Shown here piece by piece: positions 31,386 through 42,860 of a DNA stretch of 64,000 nucleotides. The stretch comes from Halichoerus grypus (Eukaryota > Chordata > Mammalia > Carnivora > Phocidae), in the NCBI RefSeq assembly GCF_964656455.1, contig NC_135716.1, positions 112,748,389 to 112,812,388 of the forward strand. Reading direction: 5' to 3'. The notes under the pieces were generated by a model that saw only the letters and a list, made by a program, of their open reading frames with translations, had not been told where the DNA came from and searched no databases. How positions within the stretch are numbered: the stretch's first letter is position 1; every line of letters begins with the position of its first letter. The position numbers were made by a program, and so were the translations under genes.

Positions 31386-31964
31386 TTTCCTGCTGCCTCT
31401 GCCTTCCTCCCACCTACCCCCAAACTCCTTCGTCCAACCAAAACTTCTCACTGCTGCTGTGCCTACATGCCTCAGGGATTTATTTCATAATCAGAGGGGG
31501 ATAATTTGATGAAACCTGCTAATATTGAAGAAGTCTCTTAACGAACATACTGGCAAGGCCTGCAAGCTCTGAGGGCAACTGTTCCAGGTGGTGACCATAA
31601 TTTGCACCTGATATGAAGGATTTCGCCACCAGAGAAACTGCCTCACAGTTTTGGTCCAGGTCCAGCTGGAAACGAGGGAAGGCGGGTCCCCAGCGAGAAT
31701 GTAGTCAGAGGGTAGAGAGCCAGTCAAGAGAGAGCAGCAGATGAGGCAATGGGGAGGCGGGGGAGTTGAGTCCGGGAGAAATCCAGGCCAAGGGGTGAGC
31801 CAAGGGGGACAACACGTTGACTTTGGAGGCAGACTGAAGCCAGGGGAGGGGAGAGACTCTAAAGGCCCAGGAATTCTGTGCAGGGACCTGTGGGCAGCAA
31901 TCCTGACAGAAGGGTGATTTGAAGCTATGTTTACATAGCACTCAGTAATGATAAAGCGAATTCC
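31386..31964. other. Non-coding gap
   Basis: Unclassified. Two 78-codon minus-strand frames here show no domain. Confidence 0.5.
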
Positions 31965-32311
31965 TACACTGAAACCCGCAAAATGGAGGCTATCCCAGTG
32001 GTCTGGCCCAAGTCACAGATCTAAACCTAAGTCAGCCTCCATTTACAGGAAACACCTCACTGCCAAGGAAACCTAACATACACCAATCAGAGAGTCAACT
32101 CTGCTTTAGCTGGCTCACCTTACCCTAGATATTAGGACCTGCTAGCCTTATAAGGAAATTCCTGTCTCCTAGCCAATCATGCTGTTTCCTGGTTGCCTCT
32201 TGCCCCAAAATCTCTCTCTCTGAACGAGCGCTCCACTGCTTGTGAGTTGTTTTCCCTTAAATGAAGGACATCAAATTCCTTACTGAATTGTTTCTGTTTT
32301 GTCATTTCGCA
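31965..32311 (+). mobile_element. Probable solo retroviral LTR
   Basis: U3-like region with two CCAAT boxes (ACCAATCAGAG, GCCAATCATG). A GAGCGCTCCACTGCTTGTGA region follows, and the end TTGTCATTTCGCA resembles the U5/3' end of gammaretrovirus-like (ERV1) LTRs. It closes in CA at 32310-32311. A TG start at 31967 is proposed but no TSD was found, and no viral genes flank it. A 10-G run (32322-32331) follows. Confidence 0.55.
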
Positions 32312-33284
32312 GTATAAAAATGGGGGGGGGGATGTATTAGACCTAACAAAGATACAAAGATTATGAGCGAAGGAATGAAGGAGTCTAAGGAAGGAGAGTG
32401 GCTGAAGCTTCTCCTCCTGAGCTTTCCCTGGACATGAAGGGACAAGATGGAGACTCTGGAAAATGAGCCAGACCAGTAGGAGGGAGGTGGGGCCGGGGAT
32501 GAGGACTTGAGCACACGGAGAAATTTGGCCTAAGAATCCGTATTTTTTTAAAGCTTCCCCAAGGATTCACTTTGGGAGCTCCTCCATTAGTGGTGTCCTG
32601 TTTTGCATGACAGGGCGCCAGCAGGACCATCTGCCCGAGCTCCTTTCCTTCTCTCATTGTTATGTAAAGCCCATGTCTCTGCTCACTTCGTTTTCTTTCC
32701 ACAGGGACATTAACAAGGCACTAGGGGCACAATTCCTAAGGACCTATAAAAAGGTTTCATACTTTTAAAAAAGTGGCTGTAAAAAAGGAAATGAAAAATT
32801 AATACATGTTTAAATGCCTGCAAAATTCAAGTACTCAAATATAACTCCGTTCATATTTTGTTATACATGAATTATAGTCAAATATTCAAACTCTGCTCCT
32901 CAGATTCTTCTTCTACGTAATGGGTATCTAATAATAGCACCTTTCTCCTAGGGATTTTTTTAAATCCTCACTTGACACTGGTGGGCAGAAATGGGATGTT
33001 ACATGTAAGGCACTGTACGGGCCCCGCGACCCAGCATGCCAGCTTAATTTATTAACGATGTTGTTAGTGATAATGAAGATGATGCCGGGACGATGAAAGC
33101 AGACTTTTCCCATGAAATATGCTGAAGAACTCTCAGTGTACTAAGCATTTGTGACGTTGCTATTCCGCTCTCTGAAATACAGAACTGCGGAACAGCAGGC
33201 CAAAGCCAAACTGTGGCTCTCTATAAATAGACTCCCACCTTTCTGTTCTGGTCTGGCTGATGAGGATGTGGCACGGAGCTTTCA
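32312..33284. other. Non-coding stretch
   Basis: Unclassified. A 105-codon minus frame (32385-32702) shows no domain. Confidence 0.5.
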
Positions 33285-33470
33285 AAATCCCAAAGTGGGC
33301 CAAGCACTTTCACATCCATAATCTTCTTTCCTCCTCAAAGCTGCCCTGTGAGCGAGGCAGCGAGGGCATAGCAATGGAAAGGAGAGCTCTGGAGGACTCT
33401 GGTTTGAGCTCTGTGATTTTGAACAAGTCCTTTAACCTTTTTAGGCTCGGTTTGCTCACAGGGAATCGAG
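33285..33470. mobile_element. MIR-like fragments
   Basis: CACTTTCACATCCATAATCT/CTTTCCTCCTCAAAGCTGCC (reverse type) then ACTCTGGTTTGAGCTCTGTG/AACAAGTCCTTTAACC (forward type). Possibly two partial MIRs in opposite orientation; weak. Confidence 0.4.
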
Positions 33471-34029
33471 AGAGATTTCCTGCTTTGGGAAATCCACAGT
33501 CTTGCGGGAATCAAAAGGGAAATTGGATGTTAAAGTGCTAAACCACATGCCCGCATATAAATATCTGATCTGCCCTTATTTTGGGAGATCAGGAAACTAA
33601 CATTGACAGAAATGACCTGACATGTGCACAGTCTCTCAGCTTACAAGAGGGAAAGGCAGGACAGGAAATTGGGTCAGTGTGCCTTCCTTCACACATCACA
33701 GCTTCCTGAGCCGCTAACATTCCCTGCAGGCCCTTCACCGCAGAGGCAAAGTAAGGACTCAGGTCACACAGACCCTTGTGGGCAGGGGTTTGCAAAGCAG
33801 ACTTGGCCGAGAGACCACCGCCCCCTGGTTCTGTGGGTCAGGCCACCACCTCTCCGTGGGAAGTGTGGCTTCCTGTGTCAGCCTCTCGCCAAGCCAAAGC
33901 CCTTTGGGGATATTTAACTCTTTGCTACAGCCCAATTTATACTAGGGTCATGGGACGTGTGGGGCCTATGGTTCCTGCTGATGCACCGGCAGACGTTATG
34001 AGTTGGATAATGAATATATTTCTGCCTGA
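33471..34029. other. Non-coding gap
   Basis: Unclassified sequence with overlapping chance frames (33624-34060). Confidence 0.5.
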
Positions 34030-34215
34030 GTTCAAGACAACAATAGCTACCATTTCTTGAGTGTTTCATATGTGTACTTTACCCACATTACCTCATTCAA
34101 TTCTCACTATAGCTCTCTCAGGACGTAAGCGCTATTATTATCTCCATCCTTCAGGTGAGAAAATTGAGGCCCTTAAGGGTTAGGTTAACTTCCAAGGTCA
34201 TGCAACCGTGTCTGT
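34030..34215 (-). mobile_element. MIR SINE
   Basis: AATAGCTACCATTTCTTGAG, CCTCATTCAATTCTCACTAT, GCGCTATTATTATCTCCATC, CTTCAGGTGAGAAAATTGAG and AACTTCCAAGGTCATGCAAC in order. Confidence 0.85.
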
Positions 34216-34979
34216 CAAAAGACAAGCAAGAAAGGAAGCAGTTTGATCTTCAATACCAAAGCATCTTTGGCAACGTTGTGGACAACAAAAGCCAAGTCCC
34301 TTTTCCCTTATAATTTGTTGAATAACCTACACAGATTCTCTTTAGTAGGTCTGAGTGGGACAAGGTTGTTCCTGTTGATTGACAAGGATTTTAGCATGAA
34401 TATTTAATGGGCAGGGCAGCCGGTACACTTGGCTAATGTAATATTTCAAGCTCCGCTTTCATACTGAAGGGATTTGCCCTCCCTTAATGCATGTCTACAT
34501 CCTGTCCCAGTCCTTCCAACAGCATTTTCCACACAGATAATGCCAGTTCAGGGAGCCTCTGTTTCCCAGCTCTCAGTTTAAGATAGCACTTACTCTTATC
34601 TTGAGATAAGGATTTTTGTGATGACAGAAAGCCACTGGGCATTGTCTTGATTTTTATCATTTCCTGTCCAGGCCCTCCATGCCTTCTTGGTTACAACCCA
34701 TTGACAGAATCAGCTTGGCTGATGTCATTCAGATGAATTGTTCACACTTTTACCATTCTATCTCTATCTCTATCTCCATCATATCTATCTCTATCTCCAT
34801 CTCTATCCCATCTCTCTCTGTCTCTCTGTCTCTATCTCTTCTTTCAGCCAAGCCAATCAGAGGAACAAAGGACTCTGTCATCAAGGTATACACTCTCCTT
34901 TGCTGTGTTTCTGAAAATTCTTGAAGAGCAATTGCATACAACTAACATTATACTTTTAGTGAAAGATGAAATACTTTCC
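34216..34979. other. Non-coding gap with a microsatellite
   Basis: Nothing recognised besides the simple repeat listed separately. Confidence 0.5.
34756..34842. repeat. (TCTATC)n/(TCTC)n microsatellite
   Basis: Units TCTATC, TCTCCA and TCTGTC over about 87 bp. The SISISI-type and REIEIE-type open frames across it are artefacts of the repeat. Confidence 0.92.
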
Positions 34980-36958
34980 TTCCAAGATCAGGAGATAGGC
35001 AAGGATATTTTCTCTTACCCTCTCTGTAAGGCAAATAAATGAATGCATTCAGATTGGAAAGAAATAGGTAAAACTGTCTTCATTCACATGACACGACATT
35101 GTATGTAGAAAATCCCAAAGAATCTACAACAAACTACTAGAATTGATAAACAGGTTTGAGTTAAGTCCCAAGATAGAAGAGCTATACACAAAAGCCAATT
35201 ATATTTCTATATATGCGCACCCAGCAATCCAAAAATAAAATGAAGAAAACAGTTGCTTTCACGATAACATAAAAATATATGTAGCAATAAATGTAATTTA
35301 AAGGTGGAAGGCATACACTAAAAATGACAATACATAGATGAGACACATTGAAGAAGATCTAAATAAATGGAAAGACACCTCAGGTCCATGCATTGGATGA
35401 CTCAATATTGTTAAGGTGACAATTCTCCACAACTTGATTTGTAAATTCAATACATCCCTATCAAAATCCCAGCCTTTTTTGTTTATATTGACAAATTGAT
35501 CCTAAAGTTTATATGGAAATGCAAAGGAACTAGAATAGCCAAAAAAATTGCTAAGAGAACTTCAAGCACTCACTAAGAAAGCTTACTATAAAACCACAGT
35601 AGCCACAGTGTTCAAGACAGGATAGTATTGCCTCAAGGACAGGCATATAGATCAATGGAACAGAACTGAGAGTCCAGAAATAAAGCCCACATTGACGGTG
35701 AACTGATTTTCAACAGAAGTACAAAAACAATTCAATGAGCAAACTGTAACCTTTCCAATATGTCCTGCTGGAACTGAATATCCATATGCGAGATATCCCT
35801 CCCTACAACTGGATATCCATATATAGAAAAATGAACTTACCTCACAAATACACAGACTATTTTAAAGACCTCAGTATAGGATCATAAACCTAAGTGTAGT
35901 AGTTAAAATTATAGAACTTCTAGAAGAAAATATAGGAGACAATCTTTGTGAGTTTGGATGAGGCAAAGTTTTCTTAGATACAATGCCAAAAGCAAAATCA
36001 CCAAAATGAATATCTTCACCACTTCAAAGAAACACCATTAATCTGACAAGGCCCTTGTATCTAGAATATAAAAGAACTCCTATAACTCAACATTAAAAAA
36101 ATAATAAAATTAGAAAATGAGCATGACATTTGAATGGACATTTCTCCAAAGATACACAGCTGGTGAATACCCACATGAAGAACGGCTCTGCGTCAGCAGT
36201 CATTAGGAAAATGCAAATTAACACCACAATAAGGTACCAATTTACATCTGCTAGAATGATGATTTAAAAAGAGAAATAATAGCAAGTATTGGTGAGGAAG
36301 TGGAAAAATTGGAACCCTCACACGCAGCTGGTGGGAATGTAAAATGGTGCCGTCACCTTGGAAAACAGTTTGGCAGTTCTTCAAAATGTCAAACATAGAG
36401 GTGTCATTCTGACCCAGCAATTCCAGTCTTAAATATCTACCCAAGATAAATGAAAATATATACCTACACTAAAACTTGCACATGAATGTTCATAGCAGCA
36501 TTACTCATAAATAGCCAAAAAGTAGAAACAACCCAAATGTCCATCAGCTGGATGAATGGCTAAACAAAATGTGATCTATCCATGCAATGCCACATTATCA
36601 TTAATAAAAAAGAATGAAGTACTGAGATATGTTATGATGTGGATGAACTTCCAAACCATCATGCTAAGTGAATGCAGCCAGTCACAAAAGACCACATATT
36701 GTATAATCCCTTTTATAGGAAATGTCCAGACTAGGCAAGTCTTCAGAGACAGAAAGATTCATGATTGCCAGAGGCTACAGGGAAGAGAGAATGGAGAACA
36801 ACTGCTAATGAGTACAATGTTGCCTTTGAGGATGATGAAAATGTTCTAAAATAAGAATATGGTGATATTGCACAACCCTGTAAGTATACTAAAAGCCATT
36901 GAATTGTACACTTTAAAGGGGTGAACTTTATGATATGTGAATTACATCTCAATAAACC
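34980..36958 (+). mobile_element. L1 copy A, 5'-truncated
   Basis: Runs from within ORF2 (reverse-transcriptase region: GGAAAGAAATAGGTAAAACT, then ATAGAAGAGCTATACACAA) through the ORF2 C-terminus (ACAATAAGGTACCAATTTAC; CAGCTGGTGGGAATGTAAAA) to an L1MA/L1MB-type 3' end (GTACACTTTAAAGGGGTGAA, ACATCTCAATAAACC) and an A-rich tail. Frames are broken throughout and no functional protein remains. The same 3' end type appears twice more downstream, so this is the first of three stacked copies. Confidence 0.9.
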
Positions 36959-37655
36959 TTAAAAAACAAATAACAACAACAAAAGACACTATTAAGAAAA
37001 TGAAAAGAAAAGACACAGACTGGGAAAAGATACTTGCAAATCACATATATGGACAAGAGCTTGTATCCAGAATGTATGAAGAACATTTGTAACTCAATAA
37101 TAAGACAAATGACCCAATTATAAAATGAGAAAAAGATTTAAGTAGACATTTCACTAAGAAAAATATACAAATGGCCAAAAAGAACGTGAAAAGATGCTCA
37201 ACAGCATTAGTTATCAGGGAAATGCAAATTAAAACTACAATGAGATACCACTTCATATCCGGTAGAAGGGCTGCTATCAAAAAGACAGAGAATGTTCAGT
37301 ATTGGGAAGAATGTATAGAAATCAGAACACTCATACTTTACTGCTGGAAATGTAAAAATGATACAGCCAATTAGGAAAACAGATTGGCAGTTTCTTAAAA
37401 AGTTTAACATTAAGTTACCATATGATCCAGCAATTCCACTCCTAAGAATCTAGAGAAATGAAAACATAAAGTTACACAAACGCATGTTTAGGAATCACAG
37501 CCCCAAACTGGAAATAATCCAGATATCTAACAACTGAGGAAGAGATAAATGTAAGGTTTGTACTACACAAAAAAATATTCTTCTTTTCTACCATAGATAA
37601 TCTTTTACTTAAATGGAATATTATTTCACAAATAAAGAAACTTCTGAAATATTGT

Positions 37656-38079
37656 TTGGAGAAAACTCTCCCTGGTCTAAGGCACTGATTGCCTTCATCC
37701 TAGACCATTTTTTTCAAGGATGATTGTTAAGCAAACAGGTGTAGAAGATTGAGATAGTGCCTCTCTGTGGAGCAGAGGGATGATTTGTTTAATGTCCAGT
37801 TTAATCAAGATAATGGCTCTCTCTAGGGCAAATGTCGAGTGGGTTTGCTTACAGCCCGTTACAAAAAACTGGGGTTTCCTAAACTTAGAATTCCTCATCT
37901 TTGCCATAAACCCACGGCATGTGCATCCATGCGGCCCCACTTGCAGCATACCCGTGGGACTTGAGGGGCAGAGGGAATGAGCACAAACTTGAAGCTGCCT
38001 GCTGGGCCGCAAGGAATGAAGTCCTTTCTCCCTTATCCGGGAATCTCATGTTCTCAGTCATGAAATTGTGGCAGGCTTC
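37656..38079. other. Unclassified about 420-bp insertion in L1 copy B
   Basis: Not L1: TCTAAGGCACTGATTGCCTT, AGCAAACAGGTGTAGAAGAT, GGGCAAATGTCGAGTGGGTT, CCTTATCCGGGAATCTCATG. The texture suggests a decayed minus-strand LTR or other retroviral remnant, but I found no TG/CA termini with a TSD. Two overlapping frames (105 codons minus, 102 plus) carry no domain. Confidence 0.45.
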
Positions 38080-38268
38080 TTTTTTTTTAAGATTTTACTT
38101 ATTTGAGAGAGAGAGAGAGAGAGCTCGAATGGGGGGAGGGGCAGAGAGAGAGAGAGAGAGACAAACAGATTCCCCGCTGAGCAGGGAACCCTATGCCCAC
38201 CCGGTGGGCTCGATCCCAGGACCCTGAGATTATGACCTGAGTGGAGTCAGATGCCACCCAAGTGCCCT
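38080..38268 (-). mobile_element. SINEC
   Basis: Poly(T), AAGATTTTACTTATTTGAGA, GA-rich linker expanded to long (GA)n runs, CGATCCCAGGACCCTGAGAT and CCACCCAAGTGCCC. It lies at the right edge of the foreign block within L1 copy B. Confidence 0.92.
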
Positions 38269-38632
38269 AAGACCTTTCATAGTCTTAGCATACAAACTAC
38301 AACTTTGATGAATCTCAAAAATATTGCAAGTGAAAGAAGCCAGATACAAAAGACTACCTATCGCAGGATTCCATTTACATGAAATAGCCACAAGAGGTAA
38401 ATCTATAGAGACAGAAAGTAGATCAGTGATTCCCTCGAGCTGGGAATGGGAGCGGACTGACTGCAAGTGAACATGAGGAAACTGTGTGGATAATAGAAAT
38501 ATTCTTAAGCTGGTTTGTGGTGATATTTACACAGTCTCTACCTTTACTAAAAATCATTAAACTGTATGTACACTTACAACAGGTGAATTTTTATGGTATG
38601 TAAGTTATACTTCAATAGCTATTGAACACACA

Positions 38633-39890
38633 CAGTAAAATGCTATTTCACACTCAGAGAATCACATAATTAAGAAGACTGGCCACCGTGTGGATCGGCC
38701 AGGATGGAGAGCAACACTCATGCATTGCTGGTTGAAGTGTAAAATGGTGCACCCACTTCAAAAAACCATTTAGCAATTTCTTGAAAAGTTAACACACATC
38801 AAACCTATGAGCCAGTAATTCTGCTGCCTAGGTATTTACCCATAAAAAATGAAAATATCTGTCTATAAAAGGGGACAAGTGTAGGCTGCCCCAAGATGGG
38901 TCTCTTTGGCATGAAGATTATTTTGAGTTAAAAAGCCATCAAAACCCAGCAGATTCAGGAAAAGCCCTTTACCTCTCCTACAATTGCCTAAAAAGAATTT
39001 AGATAGAGGACCTGCTCCAGGAAGAGAGCTATCACCATAGATAACTATATCATACTATGAAGTAGTATAACTATAGATAGGGAGGAACCTAGGAAGACCT
39101 GTCTGATCAAAGTGCTTCAAATCCCATTATTTCTGAGTGGCCCACTCAGAAACATTTGTTTACCAAACCTTTACTCGTTTTCATCTTCCTGTGAATTGCA
39201 GTCCTTCCCTTTGAAGTCCCAGAACCCTACCCCTTTCTCCTTAGTTCAGGATAACATACATACCTCACTTGGCCTGCCTTTGGAATTTCTGTGTCTGTGC
39301 AGATTCCACATAAATACTCAATTAAATTTGATTTTCTCCTTCACAGGAGAAATGTGAAATGTCCATTTGATTCTCAGTTCAGTCAGAAGGACCTTGAAGG
39401 AAACAGGAAATTCTCGTTCCCCAACAACATATACTGGATGTTTATGGCAGCTTTGTTTATAATTACTCAAGATTGGAAACCTAACCAAATGTTCATCAAC
39501 TGATAAAGGAATAAACAAATGATGGTGTATTCATACAATGGAATACGATTTGCCCCATCCCCCACCTCCACAAGTTACCGATATGTGCAACAACATGGAC
39601 GAGTCCCACAGCCATGACACTGAGCAGAAGAAACCAGATACAAAGAACATAGGAAGAAGTATAATTCTGTTTAGGTGAAGTTCTGGAACACGTAAAATCA
39701 ATCTATAGTAATAGAAATCAAATTAGTGGTTGTGAGGCATGACGAGGAAAGGAAGGGACACATGGAAACTTTTGGGGGACCCACAAGTGTTTGATATCTT
39801 GATATACACTTGTCAAAAGTCAACCTGTGTGTTTAACATGTGTAAATTTTGTTCTCAGTAAATTGTACCTTAATAAGGTAAAAAAAAAAG
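38633..39890 (+). mobile_element. L1 copy C, 5'-truncated, split by a solo LTR
   Basis: Starts at the 3' end of copy B. The left part (38633-38879) is late ORF2 (GGCCACCGTGTGGATCGGCC; ATGAGCCAGTAATTCTGCTG). The right part (39424-39890) resumes with ATGTTTATGGCAGCTTTGTT, TGTTCATCAACTGATAAAGG and a 3' end AGTAAATTGTACCTTAATAA plus poly(A). The two parts join without loss once the LTR is removed. Confidence 0.88.
38880..39423 (+). mobile_element. Solo LTR (ERV) inserted in L1 copy C
   Basis: A 544-bp element with TG at its start (TGTAGGCTGCCCCAAGATGG) and CA at its end (TCTCGTTCCCCA), flanked by ACAAG and ACAAC, a likely 5-bp TSD with one mismatch. The L1 sequence is continuous across the insertion. 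The 3' part has an AATACTCAATTAAATTTG/TTTTCTCCTTC stretch like an R-U5 junction. No internal retroviral genes are present, so it is a solo LTR left by recombination. Family not determined. Confidence 0.75.
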
Positions 39891-39943
39891 TTAGCTTATT
39901 ATCTTCCCTTGAAATTGCCTCTCTCTATCATGGATAATAACAT

Positions 39944-39979
39944 GTTAACCATCCTTCCAAAGTTAACCATCCTTCCAAA
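39944..39979. repeat. 18-bp perfect tandem duplication
   Basis: GTTAACCATCCTTCCAAA occurs twice in direct succession. Confidence 0.95.
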
Positions 39980-40134
39980 CTTTGAAGATTTTGTTGACCT
40001 TTCCTTCTTCTTTATCTTCCAAATCCAGTCAGCCATAGGTCCAGTAGGTTTTCCCTTTGCAGTCTTTCCATTCATTACCACCTTCTCCCCCATCCTGTAT
40101 GCCTATTGTTTTCATCAGACAAAAGCAGAGGCAG

Positions 40135-40180
40135 AGTGGGGGAAGGAGAGAGAGAGAGAAGTAAAAGGAGGGAGAAGAGG
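40135..40180. repeat. Purine-rich low-complexity tract
   Basis: GGGGGAAGGAGAGAGAGAGA then AAAAGGAGGGAGAAGAGG. No SINE body around it. Confidence 0.8.
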
Positions 40181-40284
40181 AAAACTTATAATAATGAATT
40201 CCTTGTTTGTTTTTTGTGGGAGGTAGGATTTAAACTTAGGCTCTATGTCGTGTTTCTGTTCTTTCCAACAAACGTTGAGGCAGA

Positions 40285-40430
40285 ATGTTGTGCTGATTAA
40301 TAGCTTGAACTCTGGAGCCAGAATGACTAGCCTCCAATGAATCCCTGCTCTACCACTTACTGTGTGACTCTAGGCAAGTTGCTTCATCATTCTGAACCTC
40401 AGTTTCCCCATTATCCCTATACTACTGCTA
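40285..40430 (+). mobile_element. MIR fragment
   Basis: AACTCTGGAGCCAGAATGAC, CCCTGCTCTACCACTTACTG, TCTAGGCAAGTTGCTTCATC and CCTCAGTTTCCCCATTATCC. The 3' half is lost. Confidence 0.85.
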
Positions 40431-40654
40431 CTAATGAAACAACCACCCCTTTCTACTCTGTAAGCATTTTTATTGCCATTCCATAATTGAATATTTAAAA
40501 AAGACAAACAAAAAGAACAATGTGTTGGATGCTATAATAGAAGTAGTGACAGAATGCTGTGGGAGGATTGAAGAAGTGCACCACACAATTAGACGAACTT
40601 TCAAGTTTGAAAGCATAGTCCCCAACACTGCCTTCATCAACTCCATGTTTGTCA

Positions 40655-41160
40655 CTGTTAGGTTCTATAATTGGCTCTAAAGACTCAGAACTCACAGAAA
40701 GCGATCAGAGTTTAATTACAGGGAAAGGATACAGATAAAAATCAACTACAAGAAGAAACACATAAGGCAGAGTGTGAATTTGAAGCTTCCATTGTCCCCC
40801 TCCCAGAGAGTCAGGCTGTTACCCTCCCAGCATCAGTGAATGACAATGTCTACAAGGAATTGCCAACAGGGAGGCTCCCCTGAGCTTCAGTGACCAGAGT
40901 TTTCACTGGGGCTTCATTACATAGGCATGGCTGATTGATTACTATAAGAGTGAACTCAGTCTCCAGGTCCAATGACACTACATGACCCAAAACCCTGACC
41001 CTAAGTACATTTTGGTCTTTCTTGTGTAGACAGTCCCTGCCCTAAACAAAGACACTCCTACCAGATATGACAGAGTGCATCCCAGAAGCTGAGAGCAAAG
41101 ATCGGACCTTCTCTTTGGATAAAGCCAAATTCCTTAGTACACAGGACCTAACCCAGATTT
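40655..41160 (-). mobile_element. Possible ancient ERVL-type LTR
   Basis: GTTAGGTTCTATAATTGGCT, AGGGAAAGGATACAGATAAA, AACCAGAGTTTTCACTGGGG-like text (it reads TGACCAGAGTTTTCACTGGG) and CATTACATAGGCATGGCTGA recall a common old mammalian LTR in reverse orientation. No TSD found; boundaries approximate. Confidence 0.42.
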
Positions 41161-42286
41161 GAAAGCCAGCTATGGTTTATGATTAGGGTTGAGATAAATT
41201 AAAGTCTTTGGAAGAATCTGGCAAAAGCCACACTGGATTGATTTGTTACTATTATTTTTATGTGTTTTTAAAAGGAATCACATTCTTGTACATTTAAATA
41301 GTAATGGCAATAATTCTTACTCCTAGACTTTTGTGTTATCTTGGCCACCTCTTTCTTCTTTTTCCCTGTTACCTCCTTATGAATATTTAATGTTTTCCTA
41401 AAATTTGGAAGTTTTTAAGGGTTGTAAGAAAAGCTGAACTGAAGTTTAAACACACATTTTACTTGGAAGAAAGTAACAGAATGGCCAAAATCAAGTGTGG
41501 GAGTTTATCTGTTTTTAATAATCTATGCTTTATAGTCTATATTGCTGTAGATAATTGAGAGTTGTCCAAGATTGGTTTTTGTAAGTGCTTAATTTTACTT
41601 GATTTTTACAAGATAGTCATTTAACAAACGAAGTTTCCAAATAATTCCTCATTTCAGCAATAATAGGCAAGAAAAGAAGATCAAATCCATGAACTATTTA
41701 CTTAGATGAACAGAAATACCCTTTTTTGAAATAATGGATATGCAAGATTTAGCCATTAAAGGGTTAGGGTGAAATGAAAATCCTCTCAATAATAGTTGAA
41801 ATCTGAGAAAATCTTTCAAGGAAATTAAACACTTGATCAAAAAGAGGAAAGGGTTATTGGTGAGAGCTGAAATTAAACAGCAGAACTGTTTGAGAAGAGG
41901 CCTCACTTATAAGAAGCAGGCAGTTAACAATATCCTCTCAGGGATCTGTGTTTCCTCAAGACCTCTCTTTGGGGAAATGCAATAGTTTCATTTTCTTTTC
42001 ATTAAGATAGGAAACAGTGCCTCACCTTTGGAAAATGTGAAGAAAACTTTAACATTTTGAAAAAATCAAAATCAAGAAAGAAGAATTTAGAAGTCTGTTT
42101 CCAGTATAATCTAAGAGTAAGAACCACCCCAAATTGGGGGTCTAGGGCACCATAAAAGCATACTTCCTTCAAATTTTATTTTGTAAACAGAATTTAAAAA
42201 AAAAAAAGCAAAATGATAGTGATTCACACTTTGTTCACAAAACTAACTAGGCACTTCTAACATTTGAACACTTTTTGGCTCATAAG
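41161..42286. other. AT-rich non-coding stretch
   Basis: Nothing recognised. An A-run lies at about 42195-42206. Confidence 0.5.
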
Positions 42287-42299
42287 AATGTACAGATCT

Positions 42300-42494
42300 G
42301 GGGCACCTGGGTGGCGCGGTCAGTTAAAGTGTCTGACCCTTGGGTTTGGCTTGGGTCTGATCTCAGGGCCATGAGATGGAGCCGCATATCGGCTCCACGC
42401 TCAGCTGGGAGTCTGCTTCAGTTTCTCTCTCCCTCTCCCTCTGCCCACCCCAGCTCGGCTCTCTTTCAAATAAATAAATAAATCTTTTAAAAAA
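42300..42494 (+). mobile_element. SINEC
   Basis: GGGGCACCTGGGTGGCGCGG head, GATCTCAGGGCCATGAGATG core, CT-rich linker and CAAATAAATAAATAAATC tail. Flanks AATGTACAGATCT and AATGTGCAAATCC look like a decayed TSD. Confidence 0.95.
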
Positions 42495-42654
42495 ATGTGC
42501 AAATCCCTAAAATGAGTTGGTTATTTGAATCCTGTCTTTGTTAGCCACTCATCACATGACCCCGAGGAAAAAGGACCACTTTCCCACGCTGTATTCGTCT
42601 ATTGGAAAAAAGAGCATGAGACTACTTTCTAGTGAAAAAGTTATTGTTATCATC

Positions 42655-42860
42655 ACCTACCGTCATCATCCTTAGTACAAGTACCATATAGTAAGTGCCA
42701 ACTGTGTGCTTTCCATAGTTCCTTTATTTAATTCTCATAAAAGCACTAAAGGTTTAAGCATGATTATTCTCACTTTATAGATAAAAACCTGGCACTCGGA
42801 GAATTCAGTTAGTAAGCAACCCAGTTAAATTAAAACCTGGTTCTGTGGGGCTCTAAATGT
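42655..42860 (-). mobile_element. MIR SINE
   Basis: ATAGTAAGTGCCAACTGTGT, TTAATTCTCATAAAAGCACT, TTCTCACTTTATAGATAAAA and TTAGTAAGCAACCCAGTTAA in order. Confidence 0.78.

Larger units (their letters stand above)
36985..38632 (+). mobile_element. L1 copy B, 5'-truncated and interrupted
   Basis: The left part (36985-37655) begins in late ORF2 (CACAGACTGGGAAAAGATAC, AATGCAAATTAAAACTACAA, ATATGATCCAGCAATTCCAC). The right part (about 38294-38632) has AAGTGAAAGAAGCCAGATAC, AGAGACAGAAAGTAGATCAG and the 3' end ATGGTATGTAAGTTATACTT. Between them lie an unclassified segment and a SINEC. It starts directly after the A-rich tail of copy A. Confidence 0.88.

Noticed and set aside
31965..32311. Possible provirus at the LTR near 32 kb
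   Set aside because: No gag, pol or env-like frame lies on either side, so only an LTR-like segment can be called.
34756..34842. Regular repeats that could suggest an array
   Set aside because: A CT-type microsatellite without spacers, so not a CRISPR array. The window is mammalian.
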